Shown here: positions 27,735 to 35,614 of the stretch, in pieces
Position numbering within the stretch: the first letter of the stretch is position 1
How the letters are laid out: every line of letters begins with the position of its first letter
NCBI RefSeq assembly: GCF_020178975.1
Contig: NZ_JAHXBU010000003.1
Span: forward strand, 1 to 64,000
Reading direction: 5' to 3'
Length of the DNA: 64,000 bases
DNA from: Cesiribacter sp. SM1
GTDB taxonomy: Bacteria > Bacteroidota > Bacteroidia > Cytophagales > Cyclobacteriaceae
Notes under the pieces: generated by a model
What the model was told of the DNA's origin: nothing
The model's input: only the letters and a program-made list of their open reading frames with translations
Database searches by the model: none
Program-made: the position numbers and the translations under genes

Positions 27735-28337
27735 CTATTTTTTTCCTTTAGTAGCAGAAGTATCTGCAGCGGGTTTAAGTTCTTTTGGTGTTTTGGCTAC
27801 TGGAAGTCCAAGCTTCTCACCGGTATCGGGAGCAATGATCTGAATAGTTTGTTGTGGTTTTGCTATTGGCGGATTAGTAGCTTGTTCTGGCATAAAATAG
27901 ATGTTGATAGAAGCGAAAGAAACCTGTAATACAATGCCTAAGATAAGCAAAATCGTGTTGGTCTTATTGATCCAATCAGTTGATTTATCCTCCTTCAGAT
28001 CAAGGTTGTTCTCCAGCCGCTCCAATTGCTTTTGGTGTTCCTGATAAGAATGCAGATGTGAATAAAGGCTTAACCCTACGCAGGTAGTAAGCAGAAGCCA
28101 GGACAGAAAAAGCAGTATCAGCCATACGGCCTGCTGCAGTGGAACAATGTCTTTGATGAATGTTAGTGATATAGCCAGTGCACCGCTACTGATGTAAAGT
28201 ATCTGATCATCTAATTTATTGATACTGTAGCGCATGCCTTCCTGAAGGGTTGCGGCATACTTTTCTTTTATAAGCTCCCGGGCTTGAGCTTCAACTTGCT
28301 CGTTTGCCTCTGGCCTACTGGTTTTCTTTTTAGCCAT
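27735..28337 (-). CDS. Membrane protein with helical cytoplasmic part and proline-rich tail
   Basis: The 200-residue product has a charged N-terminal helix (~1-45), membrane spans at about 48-64, 69-94 and 126-148 (AVWLILLFLSWLLLTTCVGL; TNTILLILGIVLQVSFASIN), a charged helix between them, and a tail ending GLPVAKTPKELKP plus a basic end. The tail matches those of the two short proteins that follow. The layout recalls SLATT-type membrane effectors found with defence systems, but the similarity is only in topology. It heads the three-gene minus-strand operon and lies 16 bases downstream of the XRE regulator gene. Confidence 0.6.
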   Translation of the reverse strand: MAKKKTSRPEANEQVEAQARELIKEKYAATLQEGMRYSINKLDDQILYISSGALAISLTFIKDIVPLQQAVWLILLFLSWLLLTTCVGLSLYSHLHSYQEHQKQLERLENNLDLKEDKSTDWINKTNTILLILGIVLQVSFASINIYFMPEQATNPPIAKPQQTIQIIAPDTGEKLGLPVAKTPKELKPAADTSATKGKK

Positions 28338-28353
28338 TAGGGAAAGAGCAGGA

Positions 28354-28701
28354 TTAATGCGCCAGTCTTTGAATGTGGCGTTTGGTCAGGAAAGCATCCA
28401 GGAAGGTTTTAACCAGGTGCTTATCTTCTGGATTGAGCTGCTGTACTTCATGGAACTGGCGCAGCAGTTCTTTATCAGCCAGCTGGGCAGAAGCTGCTTC
28501 CTGTTGGCTCCCGCTCATTAGAAAATCAGTAGTAGTGTTTAGCACCTGGGCCAGTTTTGAAAGCACATCACTGGAAGGAGTAGAACGCCCGGTCTCATAG
28601 CGCCCGATCTGCACATAAGTAAGACCCACCTTATCAGCCAGCGCCTGCTGGGTAAGTTGATGCTCTTTGCGGAGTGTTTTAATGCGTTCGCCTATCGCCA
28701 T
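28354..28701 (-). CDS. XRE-family transcriptional regulator
   Basis: The 115-residue product has an N-terminal Cro/CI-type helix-turn-helix at residues ~7-60 (IKTLRKEHQLTQQALADKVG, then LTYVQIGRYETGRSTPSSDV) and a helical C-terminal part that probably dimerises. It is divergent from the primase-like gene; the 174-base region between them carries the palindrome ATACA-TGTT-TGTAT. It probably controls both the element's replication/recombination genes and its own operon, as repressors of mobile elements do. Confidence 0.9.
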   Translation of the reverse strand: MAIGERIKTLRKEHQLTQQALADKVGLTYVQIGRYETGRSTPSSDVLSKLAQVLNTTTDFLMSGSQQEAASAQLADKELLRQFHEVQQLNPEDKHLVKTFLDAFLTKRHIQRLAH

Positions 28702-28822
28702 GTTGTATGTACTAAGACCTGAATGATTGCTTTTACTACGTCTATAGCTTAAAAATACGCAATTAAGCCAGTTTAGTAAAACATGCTGCAGATATTTTAA
28801 TACATTGATGTTGGTTTAAATA

Positions 28823-28836
28823 ATACATGTTTGTAT
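28823..28836. promoter_or_regulatory. Candidate XRE operator
   Basis: ATACATGTTTGTAT is a perfect 5-bp inverted repeat with a 4-base spacer, located between the divergent regulator and primase genes. Related ATACAT/ATGTAT words occur nearby (about 28800 and 28852). Confidence 0.4.
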
Positions 28837-28875
28837 CATTGTGTAACGCTGATGTATTAAAACTTTTTTTCTTCA

Positions 28876-31482
28876 ATGGAAATCACCCAAATCAAGCAGC
28901 AGTTAGGCATCGACCAGGTGCTGGCCCATTACGGACTGAAGGCAGACAGGAACGGCAGGTTGTGCTGTCCTTTTCATGCAGATAAGACGCCAAGCCTGCA
29001 GGTGTATGCCAAGACCAACACCTTTTGCTGCTTTAGTGCCAACTGCCAGGCCGGAACGGGCGACGTGATAGATTTTATTCAGTTGAAAGAAAAAAGCTCC
29101 AAGCATGCCGCCATACTAAAGGCTAAAGAATTAACGGGCACAGTTGTAGCAGCTGCAGTAGTTCCTATAAAGCCAGATCCAGCAGAGGAGCTACCACGTA
29201 AAGCCGTGCTGCTTAGGTTCTGGCAGGGAGTGCAGAAAAGCATGGCAGCAAGTAAGCGAGCCAGAGAGTATGCCGCAGGCCGCAACCTGGACTGGCAAAA
29301 GCTGGAGATAGGCTTTGCCGGTGAGAAGCTGGCCGACAGCTGGAACGAAGCCTTAAAGAAAAGCGCCCTGCAGCTGGGCCTGCTGCATGCAGCGCCAGCT
29401 GGAAAGCTGGAACCGAAGTTAAAAGACTGCTTGGTGTTCCCGCTGAAGGATAAAGAAGGCCAGCCGGTAAGCTTCTATGGGCGCAGCATCCTGGAGAGCG
29501 AGACAAGCCGACACTTTTACCTGAAAGACCGCCAGGGCCTTTACCCGCACTACCCCAAAGCTGACACTACACATTTAATCCTGACTGAATCGGTGATCGA
29601 TGCAGCCACCCTTCTGCAAAACGAAAGCATCAGCAGCCAGTACGGCATCTTAGCCTTGTATGGCACCAATGGCTTAAGCGCTGAACATCTGGAAGCGATC
29701 AGGAGCCTGGAGCAACTGCAGGAAGTGATCCTGTTTTTAGACGGTGATGCAGCAGGCAGGGCAGCAGCAGAAAAGCATGCGCATACCCTGCAACAGCTTT
29801 TTTCTTCCCTTAGGATTAGCCAAGTAGAAACACCCCAGGGAGAAGACCCCAACAGCTTGTTAGAAGCCCACGCTCCGGAAGTACTGCAGCATCTGATTGA
29901 AAGCCGGACAGGATTTTTTCTTTCATCGGAAAAAGAACAGGAAAGAGTTGAGCAGCCCCAGCTGGCACCGCAGCAGCCCAATACACCAGTTAAAGAATCT
30001 CCTTTAAAAGCTGACCGCTGGGGCCTTTACTATGCTACATCGGTAGCCCTTTACCGCATCAGCGGCAGCCTTCCCCAGGGGCTGGAGAGCCTGAAAGTAA
30101 GCCTTGCTATTGAGTGCCTAAGCAGCAACCGCAAGTACAGAAGCAAGCCGGATCTTTTTGAAGAAAAGCAGGTAGTAAGAGCCGCCAGGGAAGCTGCCGA
30201 AAAGCTGGATCTTCCGGTGCATCTGCTGCAGCAGGGCCTTGAGGAGCTGACCGACCTGCTGGAAGAACACCGCAGGGAGCAGATAGAAAAGCCAAAGCAC
30301 AAAACAAGCAGCCCTGCCGCCTCATCAGCCATTATGCAAAAAGGGCTGGAGCTGCTGCAAAAGCCCCAGCTGCTAAAAGAGCTAAACCAGCTGATTGGTA
30401 AAGCGGGCGTAGTGGGTGAAGAGCGCACCAGGTTGTTTTTACTGCCTGTTGCCCTATCCTACAAAACAGATAAGCCCCTGCATGCCCTTTTGCAAGGTTC
30501 CAGCGGATCAGGGAAAACGCACCTGTTAAGCAAGCTCTCCAGCTTTATTGCAGAAGACGATAGAAAGCACTTTACCCGCATCACCGAAAGCAGCTTGTAT
30601 AACTGGGGCAGCTACGAGCTACAAAATAAGCTCATCTGCCTGGAAGACCTGGACGGGCTAAAGGAAGAAGCGCTGCTGGCCTTTAGGGAACTGCAGAGCC
30701 GGGGCCAGATCAGCAGCAGTACATCCGTAAAAGACGAGCAGGGAAACATCCAGGCCCAGACCAGAACTGTTTACGGCCCTATTGCCTCACTTGCCTGCAC
30801 CACCAAAGGCGAGATCTACGAAGATAACCTAAGCCGCTGTTTTTTAGTGGCTGTAGACGAGAGCCGGGAGCAGACTAAAAAGATCATCGATTACCAGAAC
30901 AAAAAGGCAGCGGGCCTAATCGATGCCAGGGAAGAAGAACAAGCCCGGCAGCTGCTGGAAGTAGCTTTAGGCTTGGTTAAGCCGCTTCCGGTTCTAAATC
31001 CGTACGCAACGAAACTGCAGTTGCCGGAAGCGGCGCATAAACAGCGCAGGTTAAATGAACTCTACCAAAGCTATGTGCAACAGCTGACACTACTGCATCA
31101 GTATCAGCGCCAGAAGGACAAGCAAGGCAGATTAGTAGCCCAGAAAGAAGACCTGCTGCAGGCAGCGCACCTGATGTTCGATACTATCCTTTTAAAGGTG
31201 GACGAGCTAAACGGACCGCTCCGGCAGTTCTTCGAGCAGCTGAAAAGCTACCTCAGAGACAGAGACCAGGAGTTCAGCCAAAGGGAAGTGCGGCAGGGCC
31301 TGCACATCAGCAAGACCCAGCTGCAGCGCTTCCTTTACGATCTTATGCAGCTAGAGTATGTGCAGTTAGCCGGTGGGCATGGAAACAGGGGCTACCGCTA
31401 CCGCATCAGCTATTGGGATAGCCTGGAAGCCCTAAAGGCACAGATCAAACAGCACATTGAAAACCAGCTGGAAAAACTCTAG
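28876..31482 (+). CDS. Primase-like protein: CHC2 zinc finger, TOPRIM and P-loop ATPase
   Basis: An 868-residue protein of a mobile element. The N-terminal CHC2 zinc ribbon shows C31-P-F-H34 and C51/C52...C57. The TOPRIM domain has LILTESVIDAATLL (E238) and VILFLDGDAAGR (~285-295). A second half holds an ATPase with Walker A GSSGSGKTH (~540) and Walker B LICLEDLDG (~585), followed by a winged-helix-like end. It should make primers and load or unwind DNA during replication of the element. The layout differs from chromosomal DnaG, which lacks the ATPase. Two tyrosine recombinase genes follow on the same strand, so replication and recombination are probably expressed together. Confidence 0.85.
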   Translation: MEITQIKQQLGIDQVLAHYGLKADRNGRLCCPFHADKTPSLQVYAKTNTFCCFSANCQAGTGDVIDFIQLKEKSSKHAAILKAKELTGTVVAAAVVPIKPDPAEELPRKAVLLRFWQGVQKSMAASKRAREYAAGRNLDWQKLEIGFAGEKLADSWNEALKKSALQLGLLHAAPAGKLEPKLKDCLVFPLKDKEGQPVSFYGRSILESETSRHFYLKDRQGLYPHYPKADTTHLILTESVIDAATLLQNESISSQYGILALYGTNGLSAEHLEAIRSLEQLQEVILFLDGDAAGRAAAEKHAHTLQQLFSSLRISQVETPQGEDPNSLLEAHAPEVLQHLIESRTGFFLSSEKEQERVEQPQLAPQQPNTPVKESPLKADRWGLYYATSVALYRISGSLPQGLESLKVSLAIECLSSNRKYRSKPDLFEEKQVVRAAREAAEKLDLPVHLLQQGLEELTDLLEEHRREQIEKPKHKTSSPAASSAIMQKGLELLQKPQLLKELNQLIGKAGVVGEERTRLFLLPVALSYKTDKPLHALLQGSSGSGKTHLLSKLSSFIAEDDRKHFTRITESSLYNWGSYELQNKLICLEDLDGLKEEALLAFRELQSRGQISSSTSVKDEQGNIQAQTRTVYGPIASLACTTKGEIYEDNLSRCFLVAVDESREQTKKIIDYQNKKAAGLIDAREEEQARQLLEVALGLVKPLPVLNPYATKLQLPEAAHKQRRLNELYQSYVQQLTLLHQYQRQKDKQGRLVAQKEDLLQAAHLMFDTILLKVDELNGPLRQFFEQLKSYLRDRDQEFSQREVRQGLHISKTQLQRFLYDLMQLEYVQLAGGHGNRGYRYRISYWDSLEALKAQIKQHIENQLEKL

Positions 31483-31576
31483 TGACCCAAGCCTTTGGGT
31501 CGCCAGATGGGTCACAAGAAAAGGACTTTACTGCCTCTAAACCTACTTTTTACCCTCTTTTACCCCTGGCGACCCA
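31482..31576. repeat. Nested inverted repeats between primase and recombinase genes
   Basis: GTGACCCA (31482-31489) pairs with TGGGTCAC (31508-31515). TGGGTCGCCAG (31496-31506) pairs with CTGGCGACCCA (31566-31576), both perfectly. The shared word GACCCA/TGGGTC occurs five times or so in 100 bases. This could be a recombinase binding site or an RNA structure controlling the recombinase genes. Confidence 0.55.
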
Positions 31577-31624
31577 CGACCCGAAAAAGTGTAACAGAGG
31601 GAAAAACTTTTTACTGCCCTCACA

Positions 31625-32521
31625 ATGAAAAACCTGCCTCTCCAAAACCACTACTACAAAGAACTAGAGCAACAGTTTAGCCGCTGGCTTCAACTGCTGG
31701 GCTACAGCAAGCAAAGCTGCTATAACCTTCCCCTGCATGTGCGGGAGTTCTTAAACTACCTGGAAGAAAAAGCGCTGCCGCAGATCAAACTGGTAAGCCC
31801 CCAGGAGCTGGAAGATTATCTGCACTACCTGCAGCAGGAGCGCTGCCACCAGCGAAACGGATCAGCTTTAAGCCCTGCCCACCTCAACAAGCATGTACAG
31901 GCACTGAACCTGCTCTCTCGTTACCTGACAGAGATCGGAGCGGAAGCCGTAAGCTGGCGCCTGCCGATGTTCAGAGCATCAGAACCGCTGCCGAAGGTAT
32001 TGAGCCAGCACCAGGTACAGCAGCTTTATGCCGCCTGCAGTGCCACATCCATAGGCCTACGGGACAGGGCACTACTAAGCATCTTGTACGGGTGCGGATT
32101 AAGAAGAAGCGAAGCTGCAGCCCTTCGGGTAGAGGATGCAAGGCTGCAGGCCCGGCAGCTCTACGTCAGGAAAGCCAAAGGGAACAAGCAACGGTACGTT
32201 CCTCTAAGCCCCGGCGTAGCAGAAGACCTGCAGCAGTATCTGGAGTTAAGCCGACCACTGCTGCTTAAAGCGCCTACCAATGCCCTTTTGCTAACCTATG
32301 CCGGTAAAGCCTTGGGCGGCCAGGGCATGATGCGTCGCCTGGAACTGCTGTTAGAGATAGCCAAAATACCAGCTGAAGGCATAGGCCTGCACACGCTCCG
32401 GCATAGCATAGCCACACATCTTTTACAAGCTGGCATGAAGCTGGAAAACATCAGCCGCTTTTTAGGCCACAGCTCATTGGAAAGCACTCAAATCTACACC
32501 CACATCATCAATGAACTATGA
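31625..32521 (+). CDS. Tyrosine recombinase (XerC/D-like), first of pair
   Basis: The 298-residue product has a SAM-like N-terminal DNA-binding domain (~1-110) and a full catalytic domain. The catalytic set is visible: Arg in GCGLRRSEAAAL (~158), Lys in VRKAKGNKQRYVPL, HTLRHSIATHLL (~255), GHSSLESTQ and the nucleophile in IYTHI (~291). It catalyses strand exchange at specific sites. It overlaps the next recombinase gene by 11 bases. Paired recombinases of this kind act together in some integrative elements. Confidence 0.92.
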   Translation: MKNLPLQNHYYKELEQQFSRWLQLLGYSKQSCYNLPLHVREFLNYLEEKALPQIKLVSPQELEDYLHYLQQERCHQRNGSALSPAHLNKHVQALNLLSRYLTEIGAEAVSWRLPMFRASEPLPKVLSQHQVQQLYAACSATSIGLRDRALLSILYGCGLRRSEAAALRVEDARLQARQLYVRKAKGNKQRYVPLSPGVAEDLQQYLELSRPLLLKAPTNALLLTYAGKALGGQGMMRRLELLLEIAKIPAEGIGLHTLRHSIATHLLQAGMKLENISRFLGHSSLESTQIYTHIINEL

Positions 32522-33341
32522 AGAATATCTTGGGCAGCTGGGCTATGCTCCCGGCAGTGTTTACCGTTACAGCCAGTCAATAAAGGAGTTCAGCACATGG
32601 CTGGAGAGCTGGAAAATAGAAGCCTCAGCCCTGCAATATGCCGATCTGCTCCACTACCTGGAAGCCTTAAAGAAAAGAGACCTCAGCAGCAAAAGCCTGC
32701 AGCACCACCTTACCAGCCTTCGCCATTACTACACCCATCTGATCAAAGAAGGCAAGGCAGCACACAATCCAGTATTAGGCCTGAACGTGAAGCAGCAAAA
32801 GCTTTTACCGCACAGCCTTTTGGAGCAAAAGGAGCTGGACGAGCTTTTTACAGCCTACCAGGGCGAACTGCAAAACAGGGTAATCCTTGGCCTGATCATC
32901 TACCAGGCCACACGAACAGCAGAGCTGCAGACCCTAAGGCTGGAGCATGTACAGCTAAGAAAAGCCCTGCTGCATATCCCGGCCACCGGCAAAAACAAGA
33001 GCAGAACTCTAGCCCTGGAAGCCGTTCAGATCCTTGACCTGCAGCAGTTACTGGAGAAACGAGAGGGAGAAGAAAACCTGCTAGAGGGACTAAGAAAGGG
33101 CAGCCGCAATCTAAGCCAGCGCCTGCACAAGCTGTACAAAGAGCTTCGGGAGCTAAACCAAAGGGTAAAAAATGGTGATCAGTTGCGGCAGAGCCGCATT
33201 GCCCATTGGCTGAAAACAGAAGACCTTCGCCAGGTGCAGCAGAAAGCTGGCCACCGCTTTGTATCATCTACGGAACGCTACCTGCAGACCAACACCGAAG
33301 AGCTGCTGGAGCAGCTCAAGCTTTACCACCCCAGGAAATAA
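32511..33341 (+). CDS. Tyrosine recombinase, second of pair, divergent
   Basis: The 276-residue product again has an N-terminal SAM-like domain and a catalytic domain, but the motifs are looser: ATRTAELQTL (Arg I), TGKNKSRTL (Lys), LRQSRIAHWL in place of HxLR, AGHRFVSSTERYL (His and Tyr, ~257). The first His of HxxR is replaced by Gln, so activity may be altered or depend on the partner. Its ATG lies within the last codons of the first recombinase gene, so translation is coupled. It may form a heteromeric complex like XerC/XerD. Confidence 0.85.
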   Translation: MNYEEYLGQLGYAPGSVYRYSQSIKEFSTWLESWKIEASALQYADLLHYLEALKKRDLSSKSLQHHLTSLRHYYTHLIKEGKAAHNPVLGLNVKQQKLLPHSLLEQKELDELFTAYQGELQNRVILGLIIYQATRTAELQTLRLEHVQLRKALLHIPATGKNKSRTLALEAVQILDLQQLLEKREGEENLLEGLRKGSRNLSQRLHKLYKELRELNQRVKNGDQLRQSRIAHWLKTEDLRQVQQKAGHRFVSSTERYLQTNTEELLEQLKLYHPRK

Positions 33342-33427
33342 ACCCATCAAAAACTTATTTAGAGTGATGTTTGGATAATAACCTATACTTTTGTATGTTG
33401 TTATATAACTCCTAAATATTATTGCAT

Positions 33428-33730
33428 ATGCAAACCAAGGAAAATCTCTGCCAGGCAATCGCCTCCAGATCAGTCATTACCTTTATGTATAAGGGCCAAC
33501 CTAGAATAGTGGAGCCTTTTACTTTAGGCAGACACAAGGACACCGGAAACCTGGTGCTACGAGCCTTCTGGATTGGTGGATACAGTGAAAGCCAGAAGAC
33601 ACCCCACTGGAGACTGTACGCTGTTAAGGATATGTATAACATACAGATCACAGAAAAGCCAGCGGCAGCTCATCGGCTAGGCTACAACTCAGACGACTCG
33701 CACATGATTACAATATACTGTGCTGCCTGA
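33428..33730 (+). CDS. Stand-alone WYL-like domain protein
   Basis: I start it at the ATG at 33428 (MQTKENLCQAIASRSVITFM). The ~100 residues follow the WYL domain pattern: AIxxRxxITFxYKGxPRIVEP, then LGRHKDTGNLVLRAFWIGGY and WRLYAVKDMYNIQI. WYL domains bind nucleic acid or nucleotides and usually sit behind a helix-turn-helix in regulators of phage defence. Here there is no DNA-binding part. It follows the recombinase genes by 86 bases and ends in a hairpin, so it is likely the last gene of the mobile element. Confidence 0.65.
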   Translation: MQTKENLCQAIASRSVITFMYKGQPRIVEPFTLGRHKDTGNLVLRAFWIGGYSESQKTPHWRLYAVKDMYNIQITEKPAAAHRLGYNSDDSHMITIYCAA

Positions 33731-33742
33731 TCATTAGCTATT

Positions 33743-33770
33743 GTTTTTCTTCTTCAACTGAAAGAAAAAC
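33743..33770 (+). terminator. Hairpin after the WYL gene
   Basis: GTTTTTCTT (33743-33751) and AAGAAAAAC (33762-33770) form a perfect 9-bp stem 12 bases after the WYL stop codon. The stem itself is AT-rich and could work as a terminator in both directions. Confidence 0.5.
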
Positions 33771-33871
33771 CTCTATCTTGTAGCCCTACCGGCTGCAGGA
33801 TACTACTACAAGAAAACGTTCTTTGAAAACCGCAACCGGGACAGAAAACCAGGGCTAAAAAGCGCTACGGG

Positions 33872-34771
33872 TATTATCCCTTCGGTCTTACTTTTAATAG
33901 CTATCAGAGAGAAGGTGCACTGGAGAATAAGTATAAGTACAACGGGAAGGAAAGTCAGGATGATCTTGATCTGGGGTGGATTGATTATGGGGCCAGGATG
34001 TATGATCCTGCTCTGGGAAGGTGGCATGCAGTAGATCCGTTGGCTGATCAGATGCGTAGGCATTCTCCTTACAATTATGCCTATGATAATCCTATTCGTT
34101 ACATTGACCCTGATGGCATGAAGCCATTTTCAACACATACTGATGAAAATGGCAATGTCGTAGCGGTAAAAGATGATGGAGATCTTGGAGTTTATAAACA
34201 TGAAGGTGTAGGATCGGCTGCATTAAGCTCTGTAAATGGGTCATATCATAAAGGGAACATTTCAGCTGGCGGAGAGAAAATGGGAGAATCTTTACATTCA
34301 TTAAGCTTTGCTGATCAAAGTTTGTACAATGATACGGGCGAGGTTAAACCCGCTGATATACAAATTGACTTTGGTTCCTCAGAGCTAACGGATAAGGTAG
34401 ATGCAATAATTGAAGCAAAGCCTTCCTTGAAGGAATATGCAAGTAAGGCAGGAACCAATGGGGCGTGGGATTTAAAAACTAAAGTAGAAAATGGTTCTCT
34501 ACTTTATGGTAAATATGCATCACCTAGAGATGCTGGAAATTATGCTGCTGGGGCAGTAGCCGTACAGTCAGGCATAGAGCCAGTTGTTCAATTTGGTTTC
34601 GCGGCATACAATATGACTGGAAATAACAAACTATTAACAGGTATAGTTACAGGCGCCGTAGGACTAAATCCATCTGGTGGAGGAGTGATAGGCCTTCTTA
34701 TCAGTAAATTCGGGGAAGATAAACTTAGTCAACGCTCTATTGATATAGGAAAGCAACATTTTAAAAAATGA
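33872..34771 (+). pseudogene. Orphan RHS core with toxin tip (Ntox44-like)
   Basis: The sequence starts abruptly at the RHS core motif [20 protein letters not shown] and continues through [15 protein letters not shown] and [15 protein letters not shown], in frame, to a ~210-residue tip. Upstream homology to the full RHS gene ends at this point, and the frame has no start codon before the ATG at 33998. So it is a displaced core-tip cassette rather than a complete effector. The tip contains [19 protein letters not shown] and [13 protein letters not shown], which recall polymorphic toxin type 44 domains. Recombination in the core could place this tip on the effector at 20-26 kb. The immunity gene overlaps its stop by ATGA. 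Confidence 0.75.
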
Positions 34772-35211
34772 ATCAATTATTCTTAGTAGTTATCTGTATT
34801 CTTGTTTGTTCATGTTGTGGTCTACATACTGAGGTGGAATATCAATATGAGGATGTAACAGTTACTAGGATAGATGAATGTGGAATCACGAGCTTCTATT
34901 ATAAAAATGCAGAGAATCAGAGTGCAGGTAAGATTTGGGTTGAATACTCGGGAATAAATGATGGTTTTTCAGGGTATCTACAATTCAGCGGAGATGGAAA
35001 AGTAAGCCTACTTTCAGGGGATGGTCATTTTCAGGGCGTCAACTTAGATGCCAACTTTGACTATAAAAGAATTCTGTCTTATGAAAGACCACAGCTTGGC
35101 GAGCAAGTCTATTATATTTCGTCGTCAATAAGTTTTGAGAAAGAAAAAAATAGCATAGGCAAGACTATGGTTGAGGCAAAATATAAAATAGATGATAATG
35201 AGTGGTGGTGA
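34768..35211 (+). CDS. Lipoprotein immunity candidate for the orphan tip
   Basis: The 147-residue product has a lipoprotein signal ([13 protein letters not shown]) and a beta-rich mature part with no known family. Its ATG overlaps the cassette stop codon, as in the first toxin-immunity pair. Immunity proteins that are lipoproteins usually protect against toxins acting in the periplasm, so the orphan tip probably acts there, unlike the first tip. A terminator follows at 35265. Confidence 0.6.
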   Translation: MNQLFLVVICILVCSCCGLHTEVEYQYEDVTVTRIDECGITSFYYKNAENQSAGKIWVEYSGINDGFSGYLQFSGDGKVSLLSGDGHFQGVNLDANFDYKRILSYERPQLGEQVYYISSSISFEKEKNSIGKTMVEAKYKIDDNEWW

Positions 35212-35264
35212 ACCACCCCGCATATACAAGCCTTTTGCTCGTTTCCATACCCACAATATGGAAA

Positions 35265-35300
35265 AAGCCCCTTACCGCCCCGAGCAGTAGGGGCTTTTTT
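35265..35300 (+). terminator. Rho-independent terminator after the orphan cassette
   Basis: AAGCCCCTTAC (35265-35275) pairs with GTAGGGGCTT (35287-35296) with one bulge, followed by a T-run. Confidence 0.75.
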
Positions 35301-35303
35301 ATT

Positions 35304-35545
35304 CCAGCCCATTAAGAACCTTCAGTGGCCATTAGCCCTTCCTATTGTCAGGGCCTACCCCTCCTTGGGTCGGGGTAGAGGAGAAGCGGTATGCCTGTGG
35401 TGCGTTGCCAAGGCTGCACTCCAGCAAAAGCAAGGTCGTTCCAATTTTTTAGGAGAGTTTATTTTTGGAAAATTAAAAAAAATGGGGCTCCACCTTGTTT
35501 TAGCTTCCGTTTGCTTGTCAGCCGCTCCTCGTCATGGCTGTTCTA
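35304..35545 (+). repeat. Cassette-boundary repeat R2
   Basis: Second copy of the repeat at 26706-26940. The core at 35347-35392 is nearly identical, with the same CTACCCC/GGGGTAG arms, and the flanks share CATTAAGAACC and AGTTTATTTTT blocks. It follows the orphan cassette's terminator directly. Both copies are in the same orientation. Confidence 0.7.
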
Positions 35546-35614
35546 CTTTTGTTTTTTGAGTTAATTAATGCCTGCGGCAGCTGGGCAAAAAACAAATGGA
35601 TATTTCGGTAATGC

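Noticed and set aside
32597-33267. Frames on both strands within the second recombinase gene
   Set aside because: They lie wholly inside a gene with recognisable catalytic motifs, and their translations have no domain.
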